Source of the DNA: Chitinophaga varians | Lineage (GTDB): Bacteria > Bacteroidota > Bacteroidia > Chitinophagales > Chitinophagaceae | DNA length: 64,000 nucleotides | Assembly: GCF_012641275.1 (NCBI RefSeq) | Contig: NZ_JABAIA010000003.1 | Coordinates: forward strand, 248,001-312,000 | Direction: 5' to 3' | Part shown: positions 49,293-58,276 of the stretch, one piece after another | Layout: the number at the start of each line of letters is the position of its first letter | Numbering within the stretch: the first letter of the stretch is position 1 | Notes under the pieces: model-generated | The model's input: the letters and a program-made list of their open reading frames with translations, nothing else | Told to the model about the DNA's origin: nothing | Databases searched by the model: none | Translations under genes and position numbers: made by a program

Positions 49293-50747
49293 TCAGGCCA
49301 TGAGCCCTGGTATAACTTTTCCTGCTACGTCGGTGAGCCGGTAGCGGCGGCCCTGGTGTTTGAAGGTGAGTTTTTCGTGGTCCAGCCCCATCAGGTGTAA
49401 AACGGTGGCGTGGAAATCGTGCACATGCACCGGGTCTTTGATGATATTGTACCCGAACTCGTCTGTTTCGCCATAGACGATGCCTGGCTTTACGCCGCCG
49501 CCGGCCATCCAGATGGAGAAGCAGCGCGGGTGATGGTCGCGGCCGTAGTTATCGGCCGTCATTTTACCCTGGCAGTAGTTTGTTCTGCCAAATTCGCCGC
49601 CCCATATGACGAGCGTTTCATCGAGCAGTCCGCGTTGTTTGAGATCGGTGATCAATGCGGCGGAAGCGCGGTCCACATCTTTTGCCTGGCCGGCCATTTC
49701 ATTGGGCAGGTTGCCATGCTGGTCCCAGCCCTGGTGATATAGTTGCACGAAGCGTACGCCGCTTTCCGAGAGTTTGCGCGCCAAAAGGCAGTTGGCCGCA
49801 AAGGTGCCGGGGACGAGGCATTCGGGCCCGTATAGTTTGATGATGTCGTCTGATTCTTTAGAGAGATCGGTCAGTTCCGGTACGGCCGTCTGCATGCGGT
49901 AGGCCATCTCGTACTGTTGGATCTTGGTGTTGATTTCCGGATCGCCAAAATCCTTATAGGACTGGTCGTTAAGGGCGGCCAGCTGGTCAAGCATCTGGCG
50001 GCGGTTGCCCATATCGATACCTTCGGGATTGTTGAGGTACAATACCGGGTTATCACCGCTGCTGAACTGTACACCCTGGTGAATACTGTCGAGGAACCCG
50101 TTGGACCACAGTTTGGAGTATACGCCCTGGCCGTTGCCCTTACCGCGTGACAACAGTACACAGAAGGCGGGAAGGTTTTTGTTTTCGCTGCCGAGGCCGT
50201 AGCTCATCCAGGAGCCAAAGCTGGCACGGTTTCCCTGTTGTGCGCCTGTCTGGAAAAAGGTGAGTGCCGGATCATGGTTGATCGCTTCGGTAAACATGGA
50301 CCGCACGATACAAATATCATCTACGATCTGTGCGGTATGCGGAAAGAGGTCGCTCACCCATGCGCGGGCTTCCCCATATTGTTTGAAATCATAGTGGGAC
50401 CCTACCAGGGGAAAGGACGACTGTCCGGCGGTCATGCCGGTGAGCCTTTGCCCCATGCGTATGGATGGCGGCAGTTCCTGTCCCATCATCTCACGCAGTT
50501 TGGGTTTATAGTCGAAGCTCTCCAGCTGGGAAGGGGCGCCGTTCTGGAACAGGTAGATGATCCTTTTGGCTTTGGGTGCAAAGTGAGGCATACCTGGTAT
50601 GAAAGGTGCTTCATGGCTACTGCTTTTACCGAAAAGGTCGGGTATCAGCAGGGAGCCAAGTGCTACGCTGCCGATGCCCAAACTAAGCCGTGACAGGAAT
50701 TTCCGGCGGTTCATATTCAGGTGGTGCTCCAGGAATTCGTTTTTCAT
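49293..50747 (-). CDS. DUF1501 domain protein, Tat signal
   Basis: 484 aa. An alkaline-phosphatase-like (sulfatase clan) protein typical of planctomycete and Bacteroidota cytochrome loci. It has Asn-Arg-Arg-Lys-Phe-Leu-Ser-Arg (twin-arginine signal) after an 11-residue pre-segment; the start could also be the internal Met just before it. Family motifs include Pro-His-Phe-Ala-Pro-Lys-Ala-Lys-Arg, Gln-Asn-Gly-Ala-Pro-Ser, Asp-Gln-His-Gly-Asn, Gly-Gly-Glu-Phe-Gly-Arg-Thr, and Gly-Arg-Asp-His-His-Pro-Arg. Catalytic function is not established. Confidence 0.9.
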   Translation of the reverse strand: MKNEFLEHHLNMNRRKFLSRLSLGIGSVALGSLLIPDLFGKSSSHEAPFIPGMPHFAPKAKRIIYLFQNGAPSQLESFDYKPKLREMMGQELPPSIRMGQRLTGMTAGQSSFPLVGSHYDFKQYGEARAWVSDLFPHTAQIVDDICIVRSMFTEAINHDPALTFFQTGAQQGNRASFGSWMSYGLGSENKNLPAFCVLLSRGKGNGQGVYSKLWSNGFLDSIHQGVQFSSGDNPVLYLNNPEGIDMGNRRQMLDQLAALNDQSYKDFGDPEINTKIQQYEMAYRMQTAVPELTDLSKESDDIIKLYGPECLVPGTFAANCLLARKLSESGVRFVQLYHQGWDQHGNLPNEMAGQAKDVDRASAALITDLKQRGLLDETLVIWGGEFGRTNYCQGKMTADNYGRDHHPRCFSIWMAGGGVKPGIVYGETDEFGYNIIKDPVHVHDFHATVLHLMGLDHEKLTFKHQGRRYRLTDVAGKVIPGLMA

Positions 50748-50798
50748 CGTGTTGTTTTTTATCGGGAATGATGTTGAGGCAGATGGACCTTTGCCGGT

Positions 50799-53117
50799 TT
50801 ATGTTTTGGACAGCGTTTCTTCCAGGTTATAAATGGTGGTGATCACCTGCATCATGGCAGCCCAGGAGGCCTGGTCAAGATTTGCTGTCATCGGATATTC
50901 TCCATGGTGCAGCAGTTTGGCGGCGTTGGCCGGTTGTTTTTTATAGTATGCCTGTTGTTGTTCGTAGTATTGCAGCAGGGTGGCGGTTTCGTGTGCCTGT
51001 GGCGTGCGGCAGACGATCAGGCGGAAGGCCTGCTGTATATGCTGCGGTATGCCGTTGTTTTGTTGCAGCAGACGGGAGGCCAGTACCCTGGAGGCTTCCA
51101 GCACGGTAGGGTCGTTGAGCATCATGAGCGCCTGCAGCGGTGTGTTGGTGGCAGACCGTTTTACTTCGCACTGGTCGCGGTTGCTGGCATCGAAGATCAT
51201 CATCGAAGGCGGCGGGACTGTTCTTTTGATGAAAGTGTACAATCCGCGGCGGTAGAGGCTTGCACCGTGGTCCTGGCGATAGGTGGAGAGCTGTCCGCGG
51301 CCGGAGGTGGCCATTTCCCACAGTCCTTTGGGCTGATAGGGTTTTACGCTGGGACCTCCTACTTCATGGACGAGGAGGCCGCTGCTTTGCAATACGAGAT
51401 CGCGTACTGTTTCTGCCGGCAGCCGGAAACGTGGTCCCCTTGAGAGGTATATGTTCTCCGGATCGGCCTTTAGCTTCTCCCGGGAGATCACAGCAGATTG
51501 ACGGTAAGTGGATGACATCACCAGTTGTTTCACCAGCCTTTTGATGTTCCAGCCATGTTGCTGAAAATCCGTCGCCAGCCAGTCGAGCAGCGCGGGGTTG
51601 CTGGGCAGGTCGCCCTGCATGCCGAAATCGCCGGTGCTTTTTACAATGCCTCTGCCAAAAATATCCTGCCATACCTGGTTTACAAAAACGCGGGCGGTGA
51701 GCGGGTTTTTAGGATCAAACAGCCACTTGGCGAGGCCCAGCCTGTTGCCCGGGTAACTGTTGGTATTAAATGGCAATATCGCTTTGGGCGTGGCTGGGGT
51801 TACTTCCGCAGTGGGATTGTCATAGTTGCCCCGGCCCAGTATGAATGTTTTTCTTGCTGTATCTCTTTCTCCCATCACTGATACGATAAGCTTCGCCGTA
51901 TCCTGTTTGTTGAGAAACCGCAGCACGCCCCGGAGGTCTTCTTTGGTGATCTCCATGTAAGGCTTTTTGGCGTAGGTCTCCGGGCCGCCCACCGTTGATT
52001 CGAGGCCGACTTCCTTTACATTGTTGAAGAAGGCGAAGACCTGGTAATATTCTTTCTGTGAAAAGGGATCATATTTATGATCGTGGCAGTGGGCGCATTC
52101 AAGTGTGATGCCCAGCAGGCTTTTACCGAAGGTATTGGTACGGTCGGTCACGTATTCCACGCGATATTCTTCGTCTATTACGCCACCTTCTTCCGTGATT
52201 TTATGATTGCGGTTGAAGCCTGACGCCAGCAGTTGTTCGCGGGTGGCGTCGGGGATCATATCTCCGGCTAGTTGCCAGGTCACAAAATCCTTATAGGAGA
52301 GGTTGGTGTTGAAAGCGTGTATCACCCAGTCGCGCCACGGCCACATGCTGCGGTAGTTATCGTCCTGGTAACCGTGGGAGTCTGCATAGCGGGCCACGTC
52401 CATCCAGTGAACGGCCATTTTCTCTCCGTAGGCGCTGTCCTGCAGCAGTTCATCCACCATTCGTTCATAGCCTTTGTCGCTGGTGTCTTTGGCGAAGCGG
52501 TCCATCTGTGCTATGGTGGGAGGGAGACCGGTGAGGTCGAGGCTGAGGCGTTTCAGCAGCCGTTCATGATCTGCCACCGGGTTAGGTGCCAGTCCTTTTT
52601 CCGTCATCTGAGCGAGCGTGAAGAAGTCGATCTCATTGTGCGGCCATGTGCGGTCTTTTACCTGCGGCAGTGCCGGGGTGACAGGCGTAACGAAGGCCCA
52701 GTGCGGTTTGTATTGAGCGCCTTGTTTGATCCATTTCTCAATCAGCTTCACTTCAAAGCTGCTGAGTGTCATGTTGCTGGATGGCGGCGGCATGCGCATG
52801 GCCGTATCGGTGCTGCTGATGCGCTGGTATACTGCCGATGCCATCGGGTTGCCCGGCACCAGTGCATGTGCGCCGGGATCGTCTTTCAGCGCTTTGTAGG
52901 CGCTGTCGGCAATGTCGAGGCGCAGGCCGGCTTCGCGTTTATTGGCATCCGGGCCGTGACAGGCAAAACATTTGTCGGACAGAATGGGCCGGACGTGGAA
53001 GTTGTAGTCCACTATATCTGGCATTTTATCAGACGGCTGGTCCTGCGCATCCTGATGATGGCAGGCCGTAAAAATGGTAAGGATACAGGCGGCGGCCTTT
53101 ACATAACGTTGGAACAT
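50799..53117 (-). CDS. PSCyt1 / DUF1549 / DUF1553 cytochrome-domain lipoprotein
   Basis: 772 aa. Lipobox Phe-Thr-Ala-Cys (Cys19). A PSCyt1 heme c site, Cys-Phe-Ala-Cys-His (50-54), with Met-Pro-Pro-Pro. DUF1549 has Leu-Lys-Arg-Leu-Ser-Leu-Asp-Leu-Thr-Gly-Leu-Pro-Pro. DUF1553 has Leu-Thr-Ala-Arg-Val-Phe-Val-Asn-Gln-Val-Trp, Phe-Gly-Arg-Gly-Ile-Val, and Asn-Pro-Ala-Leu-Leu-Asp-Trp-Leu-Ala. It is the first gene of the four-gene operon. Members are linked with DUF1501 in many planctomycetes and Bacteroidota; the reaction remains unknown to me. Confidence 0.9.
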   Translation of the reverse strand: MFQRYVKAAACILTIFTACHHQDAQDQPSDKMPDIVDYNFHVRPILSDKCFACHGPDANKREAGLRLDIADSAYKALKDDPGAHALVPGNPMASAVYQRISSTDTAMRMPPPSSNMTLSSFEVKLIEKWIKQGAQYKPHWAFVTPVTPALPQVKDRTWPHNEIDFFTLAQMTEKGLAPNPVADHERLLKRLSLDLTGLPPTIAQMDRFAKDTSDKGYERMVDELLQDSAYGEKMAVHWMDVARYADSHGYQDDNYRSMWPWRDWVIHAFNTNLSYKDFVTWQLAGDMIPDATREQLLASGFNRNHKITEEGGVIDEEYRVEYVTDRTNTFGKSLLGITLECAHCHDHKYDPFSQKEYYQVFAFFNNVKEVGLESTVGGPETYAKKPYMEITKEDLRGVLRFLNKQDTAKLIVSVMGERDTARKTFILGRGNYDNPTAEVTPATPKAILPFNTNSYPGNRLGLAKWLFDPKNPLTARVFVNQVWQDIFGRGIVKSTGDFGMQGDLPSNPALLDWLATDFQQHGWNIKRLVKQLVMSSTYRQSAVISREKLKADPENIYLSRGPRFRLPAETVRDLVLQSSGLLVHEVGGPSVKPYQPKGLWEMATSGRGQLSTYRQDHGASLYRRGLYTFIKRTVPPPSMMIFDASNRDQCEVKRSATNTPLQALMMLNDPTVLEASRVLASRLLQQNNGIPQHIQQAFRLIVCRTPQAHETATLLQYYEQQQAYYKKQPANAAKLLHHGEYPMTANLDQASWAAMMQVITTIYNLEETLSKT

Positions 53118-53471
53118 AATCTGGTTTTCGGAATATTATTGTTCACTTATTGACATGAATCTCCATCTCCCCGTGCTATAGGAACGTGGTAATGCCCGAT
53201 GGCGGGCATAGTTATGCTATTTTGATTTTGATCGATGCTATTTTTGCTCATCCTTGCTATCCAACAAGTTCATATGTATGAACATAAACAAATATAGTGT
53301 TTCTATTCAGAAATTTGCAAGGAAGAATTATTTTTTTAGGAACGGTAAACAGGTGTCACATGATGGCGGGAGATCGTTGCGCAAATGTTGGGGCGTAATA
53401 TCGTTACATTTTATTTTCACGGGAAAAGTCAAAACCGGCAGCGCACAATGAATGTATGCTGCCGGCCGGCA
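53118..53471. promoter_or_regulatory. Gap before the cytochrome operon: palindromes and a terminator
   Basis: No gene seen. It contains a hairpin ATGCCCG-4-CGGGCAT (53192-53209) and a 16-bp palindrome GTTCATA-TG-TATGAAC (53268-53283) that suits a dimeric regulator. At 53435-53465 lies CCGGCAGC ... GCTGCCGG, followed on the minus strand by TTTT, which terminates the secreted-protein gene at 53472. Confidence 0.5.
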
Positions 53472-53891
53472 TTATTTAAAATCGATCACATCAGAGCATC
53501 CAAACACCAGGTAATTGTACCTGGAGGTGAAGGAAGGGGCTGCGCTGTAATAGTAAGACCACGTTCTGCAACCGGACACACAGGAAGGGTTAATGTTGGA
53601 ATTGAGCCATTCGTTCCGGCAGGAAGCAGTGAGGGCCAGCATGGAGTAGTTAGGGCCGCTCATGAGCGTGGCGGTCCCCGCGGAATAATTGATCAGGTAT
53701 GTATAAGCATACATATAGCTGGCATCTGCCGGATCAATGGCCACACCTTTCCAGTTGCTGGGATAGTAGGTAGTTGTCAGTCTGGCAGCTGCCTGGCCGT
53801 GATTGGCGTCGTTATTGGTGCCAAAAGAGGAGCCAGTCGTTGTGAAGGCGCTTATCACAACGAGGGATACAAACAAAAGCATTTTTTTCAT
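53472..53891 (-). CDS. Small secreted Cys-containing protein
   Basis: 139 aa. Signal peptide to about Ala-Phe-Thr-Thr-Thr-Gly. The mature part is rich in Ser, Thr, Tyr and Asn, has four Cys (Ala-Ser-Cys-Arg-Asn; Ser-Cys-Val-Ser-Gly-Cys; Phe-Gly-Cys) and ends Asp-Val-Ile-Asp-Phe-Lys. No family is recognised. Two disulfides seem likely in the periplasm or outside. A hairpin terminator follows. Confidence 0.72.
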   Translation of the reverse strand: MKKMLLFVSLVVISAFTTTGSSFGTNNDANHGQAAARLTTTYYPSNWKGVAIDPADASYMYAYTYLINYSAGTATLMSGPNYSMLALTASCRNEWLNSNINPSCVSGCRTWSYYYSAAPSFTSRYNYLVFGCSDVIDFK

Positions 53892-53986
53892 GCGGACTAC
53901 AGGTTTAATGGTGAACGATGAAAATAACGATACTCACTGCGGGGCGCATGCGGCGCTGGTAAATATTCACCGTCATCAACCAGCTA

Positions 53987-54757
53987 TTACTTAAGCCGCG
54001 GCGGATACAGGACCTGAATATCTTTTGCCGGCCTGAAGAAAGAAACAGGCTGCTGTTCCTTTATGATACCAGTTGCCTTGTATCCGTCTTTTGTACCGTC
54101 TGCCATCGTAATACGAATCATCAGCATGGCACCGGGTATCTTTTGCAGGTAAGTAAAAGGAGGCAGGTAAAACGCGGGCAGATCAGGTGTATACCATACC
54201 GTTACACTGCTGATAAGGCCATTGGTGCATTGAGGGGGATAATAATAGTTGATGACGGCTTTCCTGCATCCGTATCCTGCAATGGTCATCGTATCTGCTG
54301 TGAAATCTATTTTCCCATATCCGGGGCCGTTATATTCGTTGGCATTGTCCCAGTCGCCGTTGTCAGCGGAGTTGTTTGTCTCCGGGGTTGCCGTACTGTC
54401 GATCGTTTCTTCCGGGAGATATACATTGGTTTTTAGTTGCATCCCGTAGTTTAAGGGAAGCCCCTGTTTACCGTCAATTTGCAGCAACATCTTTTTGTGG
54501 TGCCAGATAAGCCAGCTGGTAGCTTTCCGGTTCGCATAGGTTTGCGTGGCGGACAGGTAGTCAGGATGATAGCAGACGGTCATGGAAGGGGAAGGCGTCT
54601 TACTGCTGGCCGGCTTACCGGTTGCGGCAAATGTGATCTTATATACCTCCAGCGTATCGGAGGCATCTTGTGCCTGCAACAGGTGGCTGGCCATGATTAA
54701 GCATGTCAGGAAGCTATACCGAACAGCAAACTTCAGAAACTTTTTTTTCGGGTACAT
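53987..54757 (-). CDS. Secreted DUF4412/GLPGLI-like protein
   Basis: 256 aa from the ATG at 54757; the frame runs 16 codons further upstream but the signal peptide begins here. Signal peptide to about Ser-His-Leu-Leu-Gln-Ala-Gln. The Ile-Ala-Gly-Tyr-Gly-Cys-Arg-Lys-Ala-Val-Ile-Asn block followed by Val-Trp-Tyr-Thr-Pro-Asp-Leu-Pro is the recognisable core of DUF4412/GLPGLI-type proteins of Bacteroidota, whose function is unknown. The acidic middle insert (Asn-Asn-Ser-Ala-Asp-Asn-Gly-Asp-Trp) is unusual. Confidence 0.65.
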   Translation of the reverse strand: MYPKKKFLKFAVRYSFLTCLIMASHLLQAQDASDTLEVYKITFAATGKPASSKTPSPSMTVCYHPDYLSATQTYANRKATSWLIWHHKKMLLQIDGKQGLPLNYGMQLKTNVYLPEETIDSTATPETNNSADNGDWDNANEYNGPGYGKIDFTADTMTIAGYGCRKAVINYYYPPQCTNGLISSVTVWYTPDLPAFYLPPFTYLQKIPGAMLMIRITMADGTKDGYKATGIIKEQQPVSFFRPAKDIQVLYPPRLK

Positions 54758-55050
54758 CGTGCAAAGATAAGGGAAGGACAGCAACCTATCTATCCCCGGA
54801 TACAAGGATATTGGCTTTGATATGCATTATTGCCCGCATAAAATCGAACTGAAAAAAAATTCCGCATCATGATAAATTTTCACTAGCTTTAGTAACGAAT
54901 GGCTATCCTGATTTAAGTGAACATCCAAGCTGACATTGAAAAATCTGACCGCTCCTGTGAACCTGATCCCATTGTGACATTGAACCTGCCGACGTTGGCC
55001 CATAGATAATATTGACGAGCATTATATTTCAACCAAACATCTGATAAACA
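54758..55050 (+). promoter_or_regulatory. Leader region of the heme uptake operon
   Basis: A 293-bp gap, divergent between the secreted protein and the TonB receptor. It contains a loose inverted repeat GATAAT ... ATTAT near 55000-55025 that recalls Fur-box halves but with too long a spacer. No gene and no riboswitch fold could be supported. Confidence 0.3.
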
Positions 55051-57375
55051 ATGAAAAAAATGTCCTTGTTGGCGGTGGCATGGCTATGCATGCTACATAC
55101 CTATGCCCAACAGTCTTTCAAAGGAAGGGTCTATGATCTCTACACGCTGTCTCCCGTAAAAAGTGCCGGTATCTATGCAGGCGACCAACTATTAACAACA
55201 ACCGATGTCGCCGGAGAATTCAGTATCGGCGAGCATTACGACCGGTTGCTGGTGATGGCTTCCGGTTATGAGCCGCAGACCATACGCGTAAAAGGCAATG
55301 GCCCGCTGATGCTGATAGGTCTTGCAGCCACGTCCTATAATCTCAGTGAGGTTTCCGTCAACGCGGCGAAGCCCCGCAGTAATTTGTTGCAGCCGCAGTC
55401 GGTGGCGGTGCTGGGACGGAAAGACCTGCAGCGTAATGACGGTATCTCCCCGGAATATACGCTCAACCTGATCCCCGGGGTACGGATGGAGAAAAGGACA
55501 ATGGCCGGCGGACAACGCATCACCATACGCGGTTATGGTAATGGTACCAACTTCAATGGCACCGGCTATAAGGCCTACCTGAACGGTATTCCGGTGACGG
55601 ATGGGGAAGGGACCACCATTCTCGATGATATAGACTTTTCTATCCTCGGCCGCATGGAAGTGATCAAAGGGCCGGCTTCCAGCCTCTATGGCAGCGGCAT
55701 CGGCGGGGTGCTCAGGATGTACACGCTGAAGCCGTCAGTATATGGCACACGTATTTCACAGGAAGCGACGGCTGGAAGCTATGGACTTTTCAGGACCAAT
55801 ACCCGCCTCGAATATGCCGACGAACAATCGTCCGTTATGCTGAATTACGGTCATCAGAATTATGATAGTTACCGTATCAACAGCGCCTCCAAAAAAGACT
55901 ATGTGTCTTTCATCGGGGATTTTCACAGTAACGAAAAACAAACCTTCTCCGTATATGCGGCCTATAACAATTCCAATGACCAGTTGGCCGGACAGCTGGA
56001 CAGCAGCCAGTTTGCACAGCGTAAAGACACCGGTGAAATACCCTATCTGAAGAATAAAGGATACGTTGCCTTTGAAACATACCGAGCAGGGCTTTCTCAT
56101 CAGTACACCTTCTCCCCGCATGTCAACAATATCACCAGTGCTTATTTCAGCGGCTACAAACAGTCGCAGGCTTTTGCAGCCGGACTGACGTCCAACATCG
56201 CCCAGAATGTGGGCGCACGCACAGCTTTTGGGTTGAGCTTTACGGGAAAGACCGTCACGCTGAATGGTACCCTGGGCGCTGAATACCAGAAAACAAATTC
56301 CTTCAAAAAGGGGTATGCGCTCGCCAATGCTGTACAAGGGCCACCCACCGGTGACCTGGAGGTGTCTGCCATGCAGTACAGTCTCTTTACGCAATGGGAA
56401 CTGAAGCTGCCACAGGGTTTCCTTGTTACGGCCGGCGTCAGCAATAACTACATCGAATACAGCATTACCGACCGGTTGACCAATACGGCCAATCCCACGC
56501 ACAAGGACCAGTCGGGCCATAAAACGTTTACGCCCGTACTGACACCGCAGGTGAGCGTGCTGAAAGCCGTGAATGAAACAGTGTCGGTATACGCCGGCGT
56601 GAGCAAAGGATACTCGCCGCCGGTGTCCGGGCAGGTAGTGATCCCGCAGATTGGCGCGGTGAATACAGCCCTGCGCCCTGAGAAGGGGGTACAGTATGAG
56701 GCAGGGGCTAAAGGCAGTCTGCTGGGGAAGCGGCTGTCGTTCCAGGTGGCGGTGTTTGATATGGAGATCAAAGACAAGCTCACCTCACAGGCTGTCACGG
56801 AGGGCAACACCGGTACCGTGCTATATACCATGAGCACCAATGCCGGCGCGCAGCAAAACCTGGGCATCGAAACGGATATCGCCTATGCGCTGCAACCAAA
56901 ACATCCGCAGGTATTTTCGCTGGTAAGGCCATTTGTAAGTTATACCTATTCCAGCTTTACCTACAGGCAGTTTAAAAGTGATAACAACAACAACGCCAAG
57001 ACGGTGGACTACAGCGGCAACAAAGTTTCCGGCGTATCGCCGCATCTGTTTAATGCCGGTGTGGACCTCGTGTCAGTATGGGGTGTTTATCTGAATACCA
57101 CCTGGCAGTATATCGACCGTATGCCTATTACATACGACAATGCACATTACGCCGATGCCTATACGCTGTTGCAGGCTAAGGCAGGTTATCGGCGTGATCT
57201 CGGGAAACATTTCAGCCTCGATGTATTTGCCGGCGGTAACAACATGACAGGCAGCAGGTATTACACGATGGTGTTCCTGAATGCCAACTACAGCGCAGCG
57301 CCGCCTAATATTTATCTTCCCGGGCCCTATAAAGCCGTGTGGTACGGCGGTTTTAATCTGTCCTATAAATTCTGA
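55051..57375 (+). CDS. TonB-dependent receptor with carboxypeptidase-like domain, probable heme receptor
   Basis: 774 aa. Signal peptide to about His-Thr-Tyr-Ala-Gln, CarboxypepD-like domain (20-100), plug (about 105-235; Arg-Ile-Thr-Ile-Arg-Gly-Tyr-Gly and Ile-Lys-Gly-Pro-Ala-Ser-Ser-Leu-Tyr-Gly-Ser-Gly) and barrel ending Phe-Asn-Leu-Ser-Tyr-Lys-Phe. There is no SusD partner. The next three genes form a heme-type ABC importer, so heme or a heme-like chelate is the likely ligand. Confidence 0.88.
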   Translation: MKKMSLLAVAWLCMLHTYAQQSFKGRVYDLYTLSPVKSAGIYAGDQLLTTTDVAGEFSIGEHYDRLLVMASGYEPQTIRVKGNGPLMLIGLAATSYNLSEVSVNAAKPRSNLLQPQSVAVLGRKDLQRNDGISPEYTLNLIPGVRMEKRTMAGGQRITIRGYGNGTNFNGTGYKAYLNGIPVTDGEGTTILDDIDFSILGRMEVIKGPASSLYGSGIGGVLRMYTLKPSVYGTRISQEATAGSYGLFRTNTRLEYADEQSSVMLNYGHQNYDSYRINSASKKDYVSFIGDFHSNEKQTFSVYAAYNNSNDQLAGQLDSSQFAQRKDTGEIPYLKNKGYVAFETYRAGLSHQYTFSPHVNNITSAYFSGYKQSQAFAAGLTSNIAQNVGARTAFGLSFTGKTVTLNGTLGAEYQKTNSFKKGYALANAVQGPPTGDLEVSAMQYSLFTQWELKLPQGFLVTAGVSNNYIEYSITDRLTNTANPTHKDQSGHKTFTPVLTPQVSVLKAVNETVSVYAGVSKGYSPPVSGQVVIPQIGAVNTALRPEKGVQYEAGAKGSLLGKRLSFQVAVFDMEIKDKLTSQAVTEGNTGTVLYTMSTNAGAQQNLGIETDIAYALQPKHPQVFSLVRPFVSYTYSSFTYRQFKSDNNNNAKTVDYSGNKVSGVSPHLFNAGVDLVSVWGVYLNTTWQYIDRMPITYDNAHYADAYTLLQAKAGYRRDLGKHFSLDVFAGGNNMTGSRYYTMVFLNANYSAAPPNIYLPGPYKAVWYGGFNLSYKF

Positions 57376-57403
57376 AAAGTTAGTCATCCCCTAAAGTATC
57401 ACC

Positions 57404-58276
57404 ATGAGAAATAAATACCTGTTGCCGGCCATGCTGCTGCTGACATGTTCCTGTGGCCGGTTTGGCAACAAGGACCAGCATGCCGGAAGTAAACGTATTG
57501 TTTGCCTTGCCAAGCAGTACAACGAAGTGATCTATGCGCTGGGCGCAGAAAAAGACCTGGTGGCGGTAGATCTTTCCAGTACCTATCCGCCGGCCATTAA
57601 AGCGCTGCCTACAGTGGGCTACCACCGGGCTTTGAGCGCGGAAGGCATTATCTCGCAGGAACCTACGCTGGTGGTCCATGACAATAACGTAGGGCCCGAA
57701 CAGGTAATGCAGCAGCTGGAGAAGATGAAGATACCGATGAAAACGTTTGCTGATAGTGTGTTTACGATAGAACAGGATAAAGGCATGATCCGGGAACTGG
57801 GCCGTTACTTTGGGAGAGAACGCCAGGCTGACAGTCTTTGCCGCATACTGGACGCCCAGATGAGCGAAGCGTTGGCTAACGGTAAACGCTATACGGATAC
57901 GCCCCATGTGGTGATCATCCACTTTGGCCGCGCCATGAATATTTATCTCGCTGTGACGGAGAAGAGTACGGCAGCGAAGATGGTAGCATGGGCCGGCGGG
58001 GTCATTCCTATCGGAGGCAATAAAGGCATGCAACAGGTTTCAGCGGAACTGATAGCACAAGCAGACCCTGATGTGATACTGCTGACGGATTTCGGTTACG
58101 ACAGGCTGGGTTCTATCGGAAAGATCAAGGAACTGCCCGGTGTGGCCGGCACTAAAGCCGCGCGTGATAACCGCATTTACCGGGTAGAAGAACATGACCT
58201 GATATACCTGGGGCCGCGTACCGGCGCCAATGTGCTGACACTGCAAAAACTGATACATGCAAAACAGTCCGAATAA
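57404..58276 (+). CDS. hmuT: Heme ABC transporter substrate-binding protein
   Basis: 290 aa, with a probable lipid-anchored start (Leu-Leu-Leu-Thr-Cys-Ser-Cys). The two-lobed helical-backbone fold is seen in Gly-Tyr-His-Arg-Ala-Leu-Ser-Ala-Glu-Gly-Ile, Glu-Pro-Thr-Leu-Val-Val, Val-Ser-Ala-Glu-Leu-Ile-Ala, Asp-Pro-Asp-Val-Ile-Leu-Leu-Thr, and Leu-Gly-Pro-Arg-Thr-Gly. The last motif and the Tyr-His-Arg block favour HmuT over BtuF. It should capture heme in the periplasm. Its stop overlaps the permease start by 20 bp. Confidence 0.87.
   Translation: MRNKYLLPAMLLLTCSCGRFGNKDQHAGSKRIVCLAKQYNEVIYALGAEKDLVAVDLSSTYPPAIKALPTVGYHRALSAEGIISQEPTLVVHDNNVGPEQVMQQLEKMKIPMKTFADSVFTIEQDKGMIRELGRYFGRERQADSLCRILDAQMSEALANGKRYTDTPHVVIIHFGRAMNIYLAVTEKSTAAKMVAWAGGVIPIGGNKGMQQVSAELIAQADPDVILLTDFGYDRLGSIGKIKELPGVAGTKAARDNRIYRVEEHDLIYLGPRTGANVLTLQKLIHAKQSE

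Noticed and set aside
52272..53153. Long plus-strand ORF of 293 codons
   Set aside because: It is antisense to the PSCyt1/DUF1553 gene, whose frame carries clear motifs over its full length; the antisense protein has no family character.
54995..55030. Fur box
   Set aside because: Only 5-6 bp symmetric halves with an overly long spacer; too weak to list as a site.
54758..55050. Cobalamin riboswitch before the TonB receptor
   Set aside because: An ACCTGCC-like block near 54985 recalls the B12 box, but the GCCACTG and other conserved boxes are missing, and the downstream binding protein looks like HmuT, not BtuF.
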